A stretch of 64,000 bases of DNA, from assembly GCA_958299035.1 (NCBI GenBank), contig CATQJL010000305.1:76476792-76540791 (forward strand), in the 5' to 3' direction. The notes under the pieces are model-generated. The model searched no databases. It had not been told where the DNA came from and saw only the letters and a program-made list of their open reading frames with translations. Source of the DNA: Cylicocyclus nassatus (taxonomy: Eukaryota > Nematoda > Chromadorea > Rhabditida > Strongylidae). Position 1 is the stretch's first letter. Every line of letters begins with the position of its first letter. Shown here one piece after another: positions 49,480-62,040 of this stretch. Made by a program: the position numbers and the translations under genes.

Positions 49480-50540
49480 GCCGGAGAAGGCATAGAGACT
49501 TGCGGTTCTCCTTCATTTGGCACCTGAGGGGATAGCAGTCGAAAAGCCTTCCCCTCAGTCGGCAGCAAAGACTGCTACCTATTGCCTCTACAATGACTGT
49601 ATTTTTTGGAGATTTTGCAAAAAGTTTGCAAAGACTTACAGTCAATCTTTCTACATCAATGCCGGAGAAGGCATAGAGACTTGCGCTTCTCCTTCACTTG
49701 GCAACTGAGGGGATAGCAGTAAGAAAGCCTTCCCCTCAGTCGGCAGCAAAGACTGCTGCCTATTGCCTCTACAATGACTGCATTTTCTGAAGGGTTTGCA
49801 AAAAAGTTTGCAAAGACTTACAGTTAGTCTTCTTACATCAATGCCGGAGAAGGCATAGGGACTCGCGCTTCTCCTTCATTTGGCACCTGAGGGATAGCAG
49901 TCGAAAAGCCTTCCCCTCAGTCGGCAGCAAAGACTGCTGCCTATTGCCTGTACAATGACCGCATTTTCTAAAGGTTTTGCAAAAAAGAGATTGACTTACA
50001 GTTTATCTTTCTGCATCAATGCCGGAGAAGGCATAGAGACTTGCGCTTCTCCTTCACTTCTCGGCACCTGAGGGGATAGCAGTAAGAAAGCCTTTCCCTC
50101 AGTCGGCGGCAAAGACTGCTGCCTACTGCCTCTACAATGACAGTATTTTTGAAGATTTGCAAAAATAGAGATTGACTTACAGTCATTCTTTCTACATCAA
50201 TGCCGGAGAAGGCATAGAGACTTGCGGTTCTCCTTCATTTGGCACCTGAGGGGATAGCAGTCGAAAAGCCTTCCCCTCAGTCGGCAGCAAAGACTGCTAC
50301 CTATTGCCTCTACAATGACTGTATTTTTTGGAGATTTTGCAAAAAGTTTGCAAAGACTTACAGTCAATCTTTCTACATCAATGCCGGAGAAGGCATAGAG
50401 ACTTGCGCTTCTCCTTCACTTGGCAACTGAGGGGATAGCAGTAAGAAAGCCTTCCCCTCAGTCGGCAGCAAAGACTGCTGCCTATTGCCTCTACAATGAC
50501 TGCATTTTCTGAAGGGTTTGCAAAAAAGTTTGCAAAGACT
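49480..50540. repeat. 4-monomer higher-order repeat, period 722 bp
   Basis: A 192-bp stretch starting at 49517 recurs without a translated difference at 50239, so four monomers were duplicated as a 722-bp block. The individual monomers inside the block differ clearly from one another, whereas the two blocks are nearly the same. Confidence 0.75.
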
Positions 50541-52549
50541 TACAGTTAGTCTTCTTATATCAATGCCGGAGAAGGCATAGGGACTCGCGCTTCTCCTTCA
50601 TTTGGCACCTGAGGGGATAGCAGTCGAAAAGCCTTCCCCTCAGTCGGCAGCAAAGACTGCTGCCTATTGCCTCTACAATGACTGCATTTTCTGAAGGGTT
50701 TGCAAAAAAGTTTGCAAAGACTTACAGTTAGTCTTCTTACATCAATGCCGGAGAAGGCATAGGGACTCGCGCTTCTCCTTCATTTGGCACCTGAGGGGAT
50801 AGCAGTAAGAAAGCCTTCCCCTCAGTCGGCAGCAAAGACTGCTGCCTTTTGCCTCTACAATGACTGCATTTTCTGAAGGGTTTGCAAAAAAGTTTGCAAA
50901 GACTTACAGTTAGTCTTCTTATATCAATGCCGGAGAAGGCATAGGGACTCGCGCTTCTCCTTCATTTGGCACCTGAGGGGATAGCAGTCGAAAAGCCTTC
51001 CCCTCAGTCGGCAGCAAAGACTGCTGCCTATTGCCTCTACAATGACTGCATTTTCTGAAGGGTTTGCAAAAAAGTTTGCAAAGACTTACAGTTAGTCTTC
51101 TTATATCAATGCCGGAGAAGGCATAGGGACTCGCGCTTCTCCTTCATTTGGCACCTGAGGGATAGCAGTCGAAAAGCCTTCCCCTCAGTCGGCAGCAAAG
51201 ACTGCTGCCTATTGCCTCTACAACGACTGCATTTTCTGAAGGGTTTGCAAAAAAGTTTGCAAAGACTTACAGTTAGTCTTCTTACATCAATGCCGGAGAA
51301 GGCATAGGGACTCGCGCTTCTCCTTCATTTGGCACCTGAGGGGATAGCAGTAAGAAAGCCTTCCCCTCAGTCGGCAGCAAAGACTGCTGCCTATTGCCTC
51401 TACAATGACTGCATTTTCTGAAGGGTTTGCAAAAAAGTTTGCAAAGACTTACAGTTAGTCTTCTTATATCAATGCCGGAGAAGGCATAGGGACTCGCGCT
51501 TCTCCTTCATTTGGCACCTGAGGGGATAGCAGTCGAAAAGCCTTCCCCTCAGTCGGCAGCAAAGACTGCTGCCTATTGCCTCTACAATGACTGCATTTTC
51601 TGAAGGGTTTGCAAAAAAGTTTGCAAAGACTTACAGTTAGTCTTCTTACATCAATGCCGGAGAAGGCATAGGGACTCGCGCTTCTCCTTCATTTGGCACC
51701 TGAGGGGATAGCAGTAAGAAAGCCTTCCCCTCAGTCGGCAGCAAAGACTGCTGCCTTTTGCCTCTACAATGACTGCATTTTCTGAAGGGTTTGCAAAAAA
51801 GTTTGCAAAGACTTACAGTTAGTCTTCTTATATCAATGCCGGAGAAGGCATAGGGACTCGCGCTTCTCCTTCATTTGGCACCTGAGGGGATAGCAGTCGA
51901 AAAGCCTTCCCCTCAGTCGGCAGCAAAGACTGCTGCCTATTGCCTCTACAATGACTGCATTTTCTGAAGGGTTTGCAAAAAAGTTTGCAAAGACTTACAG
52001 TTAGTCTTCTTACATCAATGCCGGAGAAGGCATAGGGACTCGCGCTTCTCCTTCATTTGGCACCTGAGGGGATAGCAGTCGAAAAGCCTTCCCCTCAGTC
52101 GGCAGCAAAGACTGCTGCCTATTGCCTCTACAATGACTGCATTTTCTGAAGGGTTTGCAAAAAAGTTTGCAAAGACTTACAGTTAGTCTTCTTACATCAA
52201 TGCCGGAGAAGGCATAGGGACTCGCGCTTCTCCTTCATTTGGCACCTGAGGGGATAGCAGTCGAAAAGCCTTCCCCTCAGTCGGCAGCAAAGACTGCTGC
52301 CTATTGCCTCTACAATGACTGCATTTTCTGAAGGGTTTGCAAAAAAGTTTGCAAAGACTTACAGTTAGTCTTCTTACATCAATGCCGGAGAAGGCATAGG
52401 GACTCGCGCTTCTCCTTCATTTGGCACCTGAGGGGATAGCAGTAAGAAAGCCTTCCCCTCAGTCGGCAGCAAAGACTGCTGCCTTTTGCCTCTACAATGA
52501 CTGCATTTTCTGAAGGGTTTGCAAAAAAGTTTGCAAAGACTTACAGTTA

Positions 52550-53260
52550 GGGCCGCATGCACTAACATCCCCGTGGGGAGGGGATCGCAGCTCAAAAGAA
52601 AGCTTTATATTTCGAAAATCCAGATACCTGGATTTCACGTTGTGCACCTATCCGTAAGTATTCCTGCCACCCTTCACTATGAACATGTTGAACAGGAGCG
52701 AGAAGCTGTACGAACCGCATTTTCCAGCTTTTGTATGATCCCTGATGATCCCCATCGCTTTTCTTTAAAGTCATTTTTCTTTCTCCGAAGTCAACGAAAA
52801 ACCTCCAAAGTTGTGCAGATCATCTAAACCGACAGTGCTAAGCATGTTGCTGATAAGAACAAATGATTTTTGAAGTCATGAAATTTTCGATGATCCACAG
52901 GTCGAAATTTGAGGTTCACCGAAAAATTCGACTTTTCAAAAACTCATTTGTTCTCATCAGCAACATGCTTAGTACTGTTGTGTTAGATGTTCAGTACAAC
53001 TTTGGAAGGTTTTCGTTAACTTCGGAGAAAGAAAAATGACTTTAAAGAAAAGCGCTGGGGATCATCAGGGATCATACTAAAGCTGGAAAATGCGGTTCGT
53101 ACAGCTTCTCGCTCCTCTTCAACATGTTCATAGTGAAGGGTATTAGGAATACTTACGGATAGGCACACAACGTGAAATCCAGGTATCTGGAGTTTCGAAA
53201 TATAAAGCTTTCATTTAAGCTGCGATCCCCTCCCCGCGGGGAGGTTAGTGCATGCGGCCC
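52550..53260. mobile_element. PIF/Harbinger-like foldback element inside satellite, copy 1
   Basis: This 711-bp element interrupts one monomer. Its termini are GGGCCGCATGCACTAAC and the inverse, followed inside by a GC-rich palindromic stretch, and it is flanked by TTA on both sides (52547-52549 and 53261-53263). The TTA comes from the monomer itself (CAGTTAGTC). The two halves form one long imperfect inverted repeat. TTA duplications and GGGCC ends are typical of PIF/Harbinger. It encodes no recognisable transposase; the open frames inside are short. Confidence 0.9.
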
Positions 53261-53991
53261 TTAGTCTTCTTACATCAATGCCGGAGAAGGCATAGGGACT
53301 CGCGCTTCTCCTTCATTTGGCACCTGAGGGATAGCAGTCGAAAAGCCTTCCCCTCAGTCGGCAGCAAAGACTGCTGCCTATTGCCTGTACAATGACCGCA
53401 TTTTCTAAAGGTTTTGCAAAAAAGAGATTGACTTACAGTCTATCTTTCTGCATCAATGCCGGAGAAGGCATAGAGACTTGCGCTTCTCCTTCACTTCTCG
53501 GCACCTGAGGGGATAGCAGACGAAAAGCCCTTCCCCTCAGTCGGCAGCAAAGACTGCTGCCTATTGCCTCTACAATGACTGCATTTTCTGAAGGGTTTGC
53601 AAAAAAGTTTGCAAAGACTTACAGTTAGTCTTCTTACATCAATGCCGGAGAAGGCATAGGGACTCGCGCTTCTCCTTCATTTGGCACCTGAGGGGATAGC
53701 AGTCGAAAAGCCTTCCCCTCAGTCGGCAGCAAAGACTGCTGCCTATTGCCTCTACAATGACTGCATTTTCTGAAGGGTTTGCAAAAAAGTTTGCAAAGAC
53801 TTACAGTTAGTCTTCTTACATCAATGCCGGAGAAGGCATAGGGACTCGCGCTTCTCCTTCATTTGGCACCTGAGGGGATAGCAGTAAGAAAGCCTTCCCC
53901 TCAGTCGGCAGCAAAGACTGCTGCCTTTTGCCTCTACAATGACTGCATTTTCTGAAGGGTTTGCAAAAAAGTTTGCAAAGACTTACAGTTA

Positions 53992-54702
53992 GGGCCGCAT
54001 GCACTAACATCCCCGTGGGGAGGGGATCGCAGCTCAAAAGAAAGCTTTATATTTCGAAAATCCAGATACCTGGATTTCACGTTGTGCACCTATCCGTAAG
54101 TATTCCTGCCACCCTTCACTATGAACATGTTGAACAGGAGCGAGAAGCTGTACGAACCGCATTTTCCAGCTTTTGTATGATCCCTGATGATCCCCATCGC
54201 TTTTCTTTAAAGTCATTTTTCTTTCTCCGAAGTCAACGAAAAACCTCCAAAGTTGTGCAGATCATCTAAACCGACAGTGCTAAGCATGTTGCTGATAAGA
54301 ACAAATGATTTTTGAAGTCATGAAATTTTCGATGATCCACAGGTCGAAATTTGAGGTTCACCGAAAAATTCGACTTTTCAAAAACTCATTTGTTCTCATC
54401 AGCAACATGCTTAGTACTGTTGTGTTAGATGTTCAGTACAACTTTGGAAGGTTTTCGTTAACTTCGGAGAAAGAAAAATGACTTTAAAGAAAAGCGCTGG
54501 GGATCATCAGGGATCATACTAAAGCTGGAAAATGCGGTTCGTACAGCTTCTCGCTCCTCTTCAACATGTTCATAGTGAAGGGTATTAGGAATACTTACGG
54601 ATAGGCACACAACGTGAAATCCAGGTATCTGGAGTTTCGAAATATAAAGCTTTCATTTAAGCTGCGATCCCCTCCCCGCGGGGAGGTTAGTGCATGCGGC
54701 CC
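53992..54702. mobile_element. PIF/Harbinger-like foldback element inside satellite, copy 2
   Basis: This copy has the same sequence and the same position within the monomer as the copy 1442 bp upstream, including flanking TTA and neighbouring monomers. It therefore arose by duplication of the satellite block (element plus four monomers), not by a second insertion. Confidence 0.92.
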
Positions 54703-55299
54703 TTAGTCTTCTTACATCAATGCCGGAGAAGGCATAGGGACTCGCGCTTCTCCTTCATTTGGCACCTGAGGGATAGCAGTCGAAAAGCCTTCCCCTCAGT
54801 CGGCAGCAAAGACTGCTGCCTATTGCCTGTACAATGACCGCATTTTCTAAAGGTTTTGCAAAAAAGAGATTGACTTACAGTCTATCTTTCTGCATCAATG
54901 CCGGAGAAGGCATAGAGACTTGCGCTTCTCCTTCACTTCTCGGCACCTGAGGGGATAGCAGACGAAAAGCCCTTCCCCTCAGTCGGCAGCAAAGACTGCT
55001 GCCTATTGCCTCTACAATGACTGCATTTCCTGAAGGGCTTGCAAAAAAGTTTTCAAAGACTTACAGTTAGTCTTCTTACATCAATGCCGGAGAAGGCATA
55101 GGGACTCGCGCTTCTCCTTCATTTGGCACCTGAGGGGATAGCAGTAAGAAAGCCTTTCCCTCAGTCGGCAGCAAAGACTGCTGCCTTTTGCCTCTACAAT
55201 GACTGCATTTTCTGAAGGGTTTGCAAAAAAGTTTGCAAAGACTTACAGTTAGTCTTCTTACATCAATGGGGGAGAAGGCATAGGGACTCGCGCTTCTCC

Positions 55300-57700
55300 T
55301 TCATTTGGCACCTGAGGGGATAGCAGACGAAAAGCCTTCCCCTCAGTCGGCAGCAAAGACTGCTGCCTATTGCCTCTACAATGACTGCATTTCCTGAAGG
55401 GCTTGCAAAAAAGTTTGCAAAGACTTACAGTTAGTCTTCTTACATCAATGCCGGAGAAGGCATAGGGACTCGCGCTTCTCCTTCATTTGGCATCTGAGGG
55501 GATAGCAGTCGAAAAGCCTTCCCCTCAGTCGGCAGCAAAGACTGCTGCCTATTGCCTCTACAATGACTGCATTTTCTGAAGGGTTTGCAAAAAAGTTTGC
55601 AAAGACTTACAGTTAGTCTTCTTACATCAATGCCGGAGAAGGCATAGGGACTCGCGCTTCTCCTTCATTTGGCACCTGAGGGATAGCAGTCGAAAAGCCT
55701 TCCCCTCAGTCGGCAGCAAAGACTGCTGCCTATTGCCTCTACAATGACTGCATTTTCTGAAGGGTTTGCAAAAAAGTTTGCAAAGACTTACAGTTAGTCT
55801 TCTTACATCAATGCCGGAGAAGGCATAGGGACTCGCGCTTCTCCTTCATTTGGCACCTGAGGGGATAGCAGTAAGAAAGCCTTCCCCTTAGTCGGCAGCA
55901 AAGACTGCTGCCTTTTGCCTCTACAATGACTGCATTTTCTGAAGGGTTTGCAAAAAAGTTTGCAAAGACTTACAGTTAGTCTTCTTACATCAATGCCGGA
56001 GAAGGCATAGGGACTCGCGCTTCTCCTTCATTTGGCATCTGAGGGGATAGCAGTCGAAAAGCCTTCCCCTCAGTCGGCAGCAAAGACTGCTGCCTATTGC
56101 CTCTACAATGACTGCATTTTCTGAAGGGTTTGCAAAAAAGTTTGCAAAGACTTACAGTTAGTCTTCTTACATCAATGCCGGAGAAGGCATAGGGACTCGC
56201 GCTTCTCCTTCATTTGGCACCTGAGGGATAGCAGTCGAAAAGCCTTCCCCTCAGTCGGCAGCAAAGACTGCTGCCTATTGCCTCTACAATGACTGCATTT
56301 TCTGAAGGGTTTGCAAAAAAGTTTGCAAAGACTTACAGTTAGTCTTCTTACATCAATGCCGGAGAAGGCATAGGGACTCGCGCTTCTCCTTCATTTGGCA
56401 CCTGAGGGATAGCAGTCGAAAAGCCTTCCCCTCAGTCGGCAGCAAAGACTGCTGCCTATTGCCTCTACAATGACTGCATTTTCTGAAGGGTTTGCAAAAA
56501 AGTTTGCAAAGACTTACAGTTAGTCTTCTTACATCAATGCCGGAGAAGGCATAGGGACTCGCGCTTCTCCTTCATTTGGCACCTGAGGGGATAGCAGTAA
56601 GAAAGCCTTCCCCTTAGTCGGCAGCAAAGACTGCTGCCTTTTGCCTCTACAATGACTGCATTTTCTGAAGGGTTTGCAAAAAAGTTTGCAAAGACTTACA
56701 GTTAGTCTTCTTACATCAATGCCGGAGAAGGCATAGGGACTCGCGCTTCTCCTTCATTTGGCATCTGAGGGGATAGCAGTCGAAAAGCCTTCCCCTCAGT
56801 CGGCAGCAAAGACTGCTGCCTATTGCCTCTACAATGACTGCATTTTCTGAAGGGTTTGCAAAAAAGTTTGCAAAGACTTACAGTTAGTCTTCTTACATCA
56901 ATGCCGGAGAAGGCATAGGGACTCGCGCTTCTCCTTCATTTGGCACCTGAGGGATAGCAGTCGAAAAGCCTTCCCCTCAGTCGGCAGCAAAGACTGCTGC
57001 CTATTGCCTCTACAATGACTGCATTTTCTGAAGGGTTTGCAAAAAAGTTTGCAAAGACTTACAGTTAGTCTTCTTACATCAATGCCGGAGAAGGCATAGG
57101 GACTCGCGCTTCTCCTTCATTTGGCACCTGAGGGATAGCAGTCGAAAAGCCTTCCCCTCAGTCGGCAGCAAAGACTGCTGCCTATTGCCTCTACAATGAC
57201 TGCATTTTCTGAAGGGTTTGCAAAAAAGTTTGCAAAGACTTACAGTTAGTCTTCTTACATCAATGCCGGAGAAGGCATAGGGACTCGCGCTTCTCCTTCA
57301 TTTGGCACCTGAGGGGATAGCAGTAAGAAAGCCTTCCCCTTAGTCGGCAGCAAAGACTGCTGCCTTTTGCCTCTACAATGACTGCATTTTCTGAAGGGTT
57401 TGCAAAAAAGTTTGCAAAGACTTACAGTTAGTCTTCTTACATCAATGCCGGAGAAGGCATAGGGACTCGCGCTTCTCCTTCATTTGGCATCTGAGGGGAT
57501 AGCAGTCGAAAAGCCTTCCCCTCAGTCGGCAGCAAAGACTGCTGCCTATTGCCTCTACAATGACTGCATTTTCTGAAGGGTTTGCAAAAAAGTTTGCAAA
57601 GACTTACAGTTAGTCTTCTTACATCAATGCCGGAGAAGGCATAGGGACTCGCGCTTCTCCTTCATTTGGCACCTGAGGGGATAGCAGTAAGAAAGCCTTC
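55300..57700. repeat. 4-monomer higher-order repeat, period 726 bp
   Basis: Private variants recur every 726 bp: CATCTGAGG at 56036, 56762 and 57488, and CCCCTTAG at 55884, 56610 and 57336. Four monomers minus two single-base deletions (GAGGG for GAGGGG) give 726 bp, matching the spacing. Confidence 0.85.
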
Positions 57701-58059
57701 CCCTTAGTCGGCAGCAAAGACTGCTGCCTTTTGCCTCTACAATGACTGCATTTTCTGAAGGGTTTGCAAAAAAGTTTGCAAAGACTTACAGTTAGTCTTC
57801 TTACATCAATGCCGGAGAAGGCATAGGGACTCGCGCTTCTCCTTCATTTGGCACCTGAGGGGATAGCAGTCGAAAAGCCTTCCCCTCAGTCGGCAGCAAA
57901 GACTGCTGCCTATTGCCTCTACAATGACTGCATTTTCTGAAGGGTTTGCAAAAAAGTTTGCAAAGACTTACAGTTAGTCTTCTTACATCAATGCCGGAGA
58001 AGGCATAGGGACTCGCGCTTCTCCTTCATTTGGCACCTGAGGGGATAGCAGTCGAAAAG

Positions 58060-61000
58060 CCTTCCCCTCAGTCGGCAGCAAAGACTGCTGCCTATTGCCT
58101 CTACAATGACTGCATTTTCTGAAGGGTTTGCAAAAAAGTTTGCAAAGACTTACAGTTAGTCTTCTTACATCAATGCCGGAGAAGGCATAGGGACTCGCGC
58201 TTCTCCTTCATTTGGCACCTGAGGGGATAACAGTCGAAAAGCCTTCCCCTCAGTCGGCAGCAAAGACTGCTGCCTATTGCCTCTACAATGACTGCATTTT
58301 CTGAAGGGTTTGCAAAAAAGTTTGCAAAGACTTACAGTTAGTCTTCTTACATCAATGCCGGAGAAGGCATAGGGACTCGCGCTTCTCCTTCATTTGGCAC
58401 CTGAGGGGATAGCAGTCGAAAAGCCTTCCCCTCAGTCGGCAGCAAAGACTGCTGCCTATTGCCTCTACAATGACTGCATTTTCTGAAGGGTTTGCAAAAA
58501 AGTTTGCAAAGACTTACAGTTAGTCTTCTTACATCAATGCCGGAGAAGGCATAGGGACTCGCGCTTCTCCTTCATTTGGCACCTGAGGGGATAGCAGTAA
58601 GAAAGCCTTCCCCTCAGTCGGCAGCAAAGACTGCTGCCTTTTGCCTCTACAATGACTGCATTTTCTGAAGGGTTTCCAAAAAGTTTGCAAAGACTTACAG
58701 TTAGTCTTCTTACATCAATGCCGGAGAAGGCATAGGGACTCGCGCTTCTCCTTCATTTGGCACCTGAGGGGATAGCAGTCGAAAAGCCTTCCCCTCAGTC
58801 GGCAGCAAAGACTGCTGCCTATTGCCTCTACAATGACTGCATTTTCGAAGGGTTTGCAAAAAAGTTTGCAAAGACTTACAGTTAGTCTTCTTACATCAAT
58901 GCCGGAGAAGGCATAGGGACTCGCGCTTCTCCTTCATTTGGCACCTGAGGGGATAGCAGTCGAAAAGCCTTCCCCTCAGTCGGCAGCAAAGACTGCTGCC
59001 TATTGCCTCTACAATGACTGCATTTTCTGAAGGGTTTGCAAAAAAGTTTGCAAAGACTTACAGTTAGTCTTCTTACATCAATGCCGGAGAAGGCATAGGG
59101 ACTCGCGCTTCTCCTTCATTTGGCACCTGAGGGGATAGCAGTAAGAAAGCCTTCCCCTCAGTCGGCAGCAAAGACTGCTGCCTTTTGCCTCTACAATGAC
59201 TGCATTTTCGAAGGGTTTGCAAAAAAGTTTGCAAAGACTTACAGTTAGTCTTCTTACATCAATGCCGGAGAAGGCATAGGGACTCGCGCTTCTCCTTCAT
59301 TTGGCACCTGAGGGGATAGCAGTCGAAAAGCCTTCCCCTCAGTCGGCAGCAAAGACTGCTGCCTATTGCCTCTACAATGACTGCATTTTCTGAAGGGTTT
59401 GCAAAAAAGTTTGCAAAGACTTACAGTTAGTCTTCTTACATCAATGCCGGAGAAGGCATAGGGACTCGCGCTTCTCCTTCATTTGGCACCTGAGGGGATA
59501 ACAGTCGAAAAGCCTTCCCCTCAGTCGGCAGCAAAGACTGCTGCCTATTGCCTCTACAATGACTGCATTTTCTGAAGGGTTTGCAAAAAAGTTTGCAAAG
59601 ACTTACAGTTAGTCTTCTTACATCAATGCCGGAGAAGGCATAGGGACTCGCGCTTCTCCTTCATTTGGCACCTGAGGGGATAGCAGTCGAAAAGCCTTCC
59701 CCTCAGTCGGCAGCAAAGACTGCTGCCTATTGCCTCTACAATGACTGCATTTTCTGAAGGGTTTGCAAAAAAGTTTGCAAAGACTTACAGTTAGTCTTCT
59801 TACATCAATGCCGGAGAAGGCATAGGGACTCGCGCTTCTCCTTCATTTGGCACCTGAGGGGATAGCAGTAAGAAAGCCTTCCCCTCAGTCGGCAGCAAAG
59901 ACTGCTGCCTTTTGCCTCTACAATGACTGCATTTTCTGAAGGGTTTCCAAAAAGTTTGCAAAGACTTACAGTTAGTCTTCTTACATCAATGCCGGAGAAG
60001 GCATAGGGACTCGCGCTTCTCCTTCATTTGGCACCTGAGGGGATAGCAGTCGAAAAGCCTTCCCCTCAGTCGGCAGCAAAGACTGCTGCCTATTGCCTCT
60101 ACAATGACTGCATTTTCGAAGGGTTTGCAAAAAAGTTTGCAAAGACTTACAGTTAGTCTTCTTACATCAATGCCGGAGAAGGCATAGGGACTCGCGCTTC
60201 TCCTTCATTTGGCACCTGAGGGGATAGCAGTCGAAAAGCCTTCCCCTCAGTCGGCAGCAAAGACTGCTGCCTATTGCCTCTACAATGACTGCATTTTCTG
60301 AAGGGTTTGCAAAAAAGTTTGCAAAGACTTACAGTTAGTCTTCTTACATCAATGCCGGAGAAGGCATAGGGACTCGCGCTTCTCCTTCATTTGGCACCTG
60401 AGGGGATAGCAGTAAGAAAGCCTTCCCCTCAGTCGGCAGCAAAGACTGCTGCCTTTTGCTTCTACAATGACTGCATTTTCGAAGGGTTTGCAAAAAAGTT
60501 TGCAAAGACTTACAGTTAGTCTTCTTACATCAATGCCGGAGAAGGCATAGGGACTCGCGCTTCTCCTTCATTTGGCACCTGAGGGGATAGCAGTCGAAAA
60601 GCCTTCCCCTCAGTCGGCAGCAAAGACTGCTGCCTATTGCCTCTACAATGACTGCATTTTCTGAAGGGTTTGCAAAAAAGTTTGCAAAGACTTACAGTTA
60701 GTCTTCTTACATCAATGCCGGAGAAGGCATAGGGACTCGCGCTTCTCCTTCATTTGGCACCTGAGGGGATAACAGTCGAAAAGCCTTCCCCTCAGTCGGC
60801 AGCAAAGACTGCTGCCTATTGCCTCTACAATGACTGCATTTTCTGAAGGGTTTGCAAAAAAGTTTGCAAAGACTTACAGTTAGTCTTCTTACATCAATGC
60901 CGGAGAAGGCATAGGGACTCGCGCTTCTCCTTCATTTGGCACCTGAGGGGATAGCAGTCGAAAAGCCTTCCCCTCAGTCGGCAGCAAAGACTGCTGCCTA

Positions 61001-62040
61001 TTGCCTCTACAATGACTGCATTTTCTGAAGGGTTTGCAAAAAAGTTTGCAAAGACTTACAGTTAGTCTTCTTACATCAATGCCGGAGAAGGCATAGGGAC
61101 TCGCGCTTCTCCTTCATTTGGCACCTGAGGGGATAGCAGTAAGAAAGCCTTCCCCTCAGTCGGCAGCAAAGACTGCTGCCTTTTGCCTCTACAATGACTG
61201 CATTTTCTGAAGGGTTTCCAAAAAGTTTGCAAAGACTTACAGTTAGTCTTCTTACATCAATGCCGGAGAAGGCATAGGGACTCGCGCTTCTCCTTCATTT
61301 GGCACCTGAGGGGATAGCAGTCGAAAAGCCTTCCCCTCAGTCGGCAGCAAAGACTGCTGCCTATTGCCTCTACAATGACTGCATTTTCGAAGGGTTTGCA
61401 AAAAAGTTTGCAAAGACTTACAGTTAGTCTTCTTACATCAATGCCGGAGAAGGCATAGGGACTCGCGCTTCTCCTTCATTTGGCACCTGAGGGGATAGCA
61501 GTCGAAAAGCCTTCCCCTCAGTCGGCAGCAAAGACTGCTGCCTATTGCCTCTACAATGACTGCATTTTCTGAAGGGTTTGCAAAAAAGTTTGCAAAGACT
61601 TACAGTTAGTCTTCTTACATCAATGCCGGAGAAGGCATAGGGACTCGCGCTTCTCCTTCATTTGGCACCTGAGGGGATAGCAGTAAGAAAGCCTTCCCCT
61701 CAGTCGGCAGCAAAGACTGCTGCCTTTTGCCTCTACAATGACTGCATTTTCGAAGGGTTTGCAAAAAAGTTTGCAAAGACTTACAGTTAGTCTTCTTACA
61801 TCAATGCCGGAGAAGGCATAGGGACTCGCGCTTCTCCTTCATTTGGCACCTGAGGGGATAGCAGTCGAAAAGCCTTCCCCTCAGTCGGCAGCAAAGACTG
61901 CTGCCTATTGCCTCTACAATGACTGCATTTTCTGAAGGGTTTGCAAAAAAGTTTGCAAAGACTTACAGTTAGTCTTCTTACATCAATGCCGGAGAAGGCA
62001 TAGGGACTCGCGCTTCTCCTTCATTTGGCACCTGAGGGGA
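58060..62040. repeat. 7-monomer higher-order repeat, period 1271 bp, three copies
   Basis: Three independent markers recur at exactly 1271 bp: ACAGTCG replacing GCAGTCG at 58230, 59501 and 60772; GGGTTTCC at 58670, 59941 and 61212; ATTTTCGAAG at 58841, 60112 and 61383. Seven 182-bp monomers minus three single-base deletions equal 1271. This is a true higher-order repeat made by block duplication. Confidence 0.92.

Noticed and set aside
49517..49708. 63-codon frame repeated at 50239, possible repeated gene
   Set aside because: It is the satellite monomer read in one frame; the 182-bp period is not a multiple of three and the frame is lost in other monomers.
52519..52827. 102-codon frame repeated at 53961
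   Set aside because: Starts in the satellite and runs into the Harbinger-like element; identity between copies reflects the block duplication, not protein conservation.
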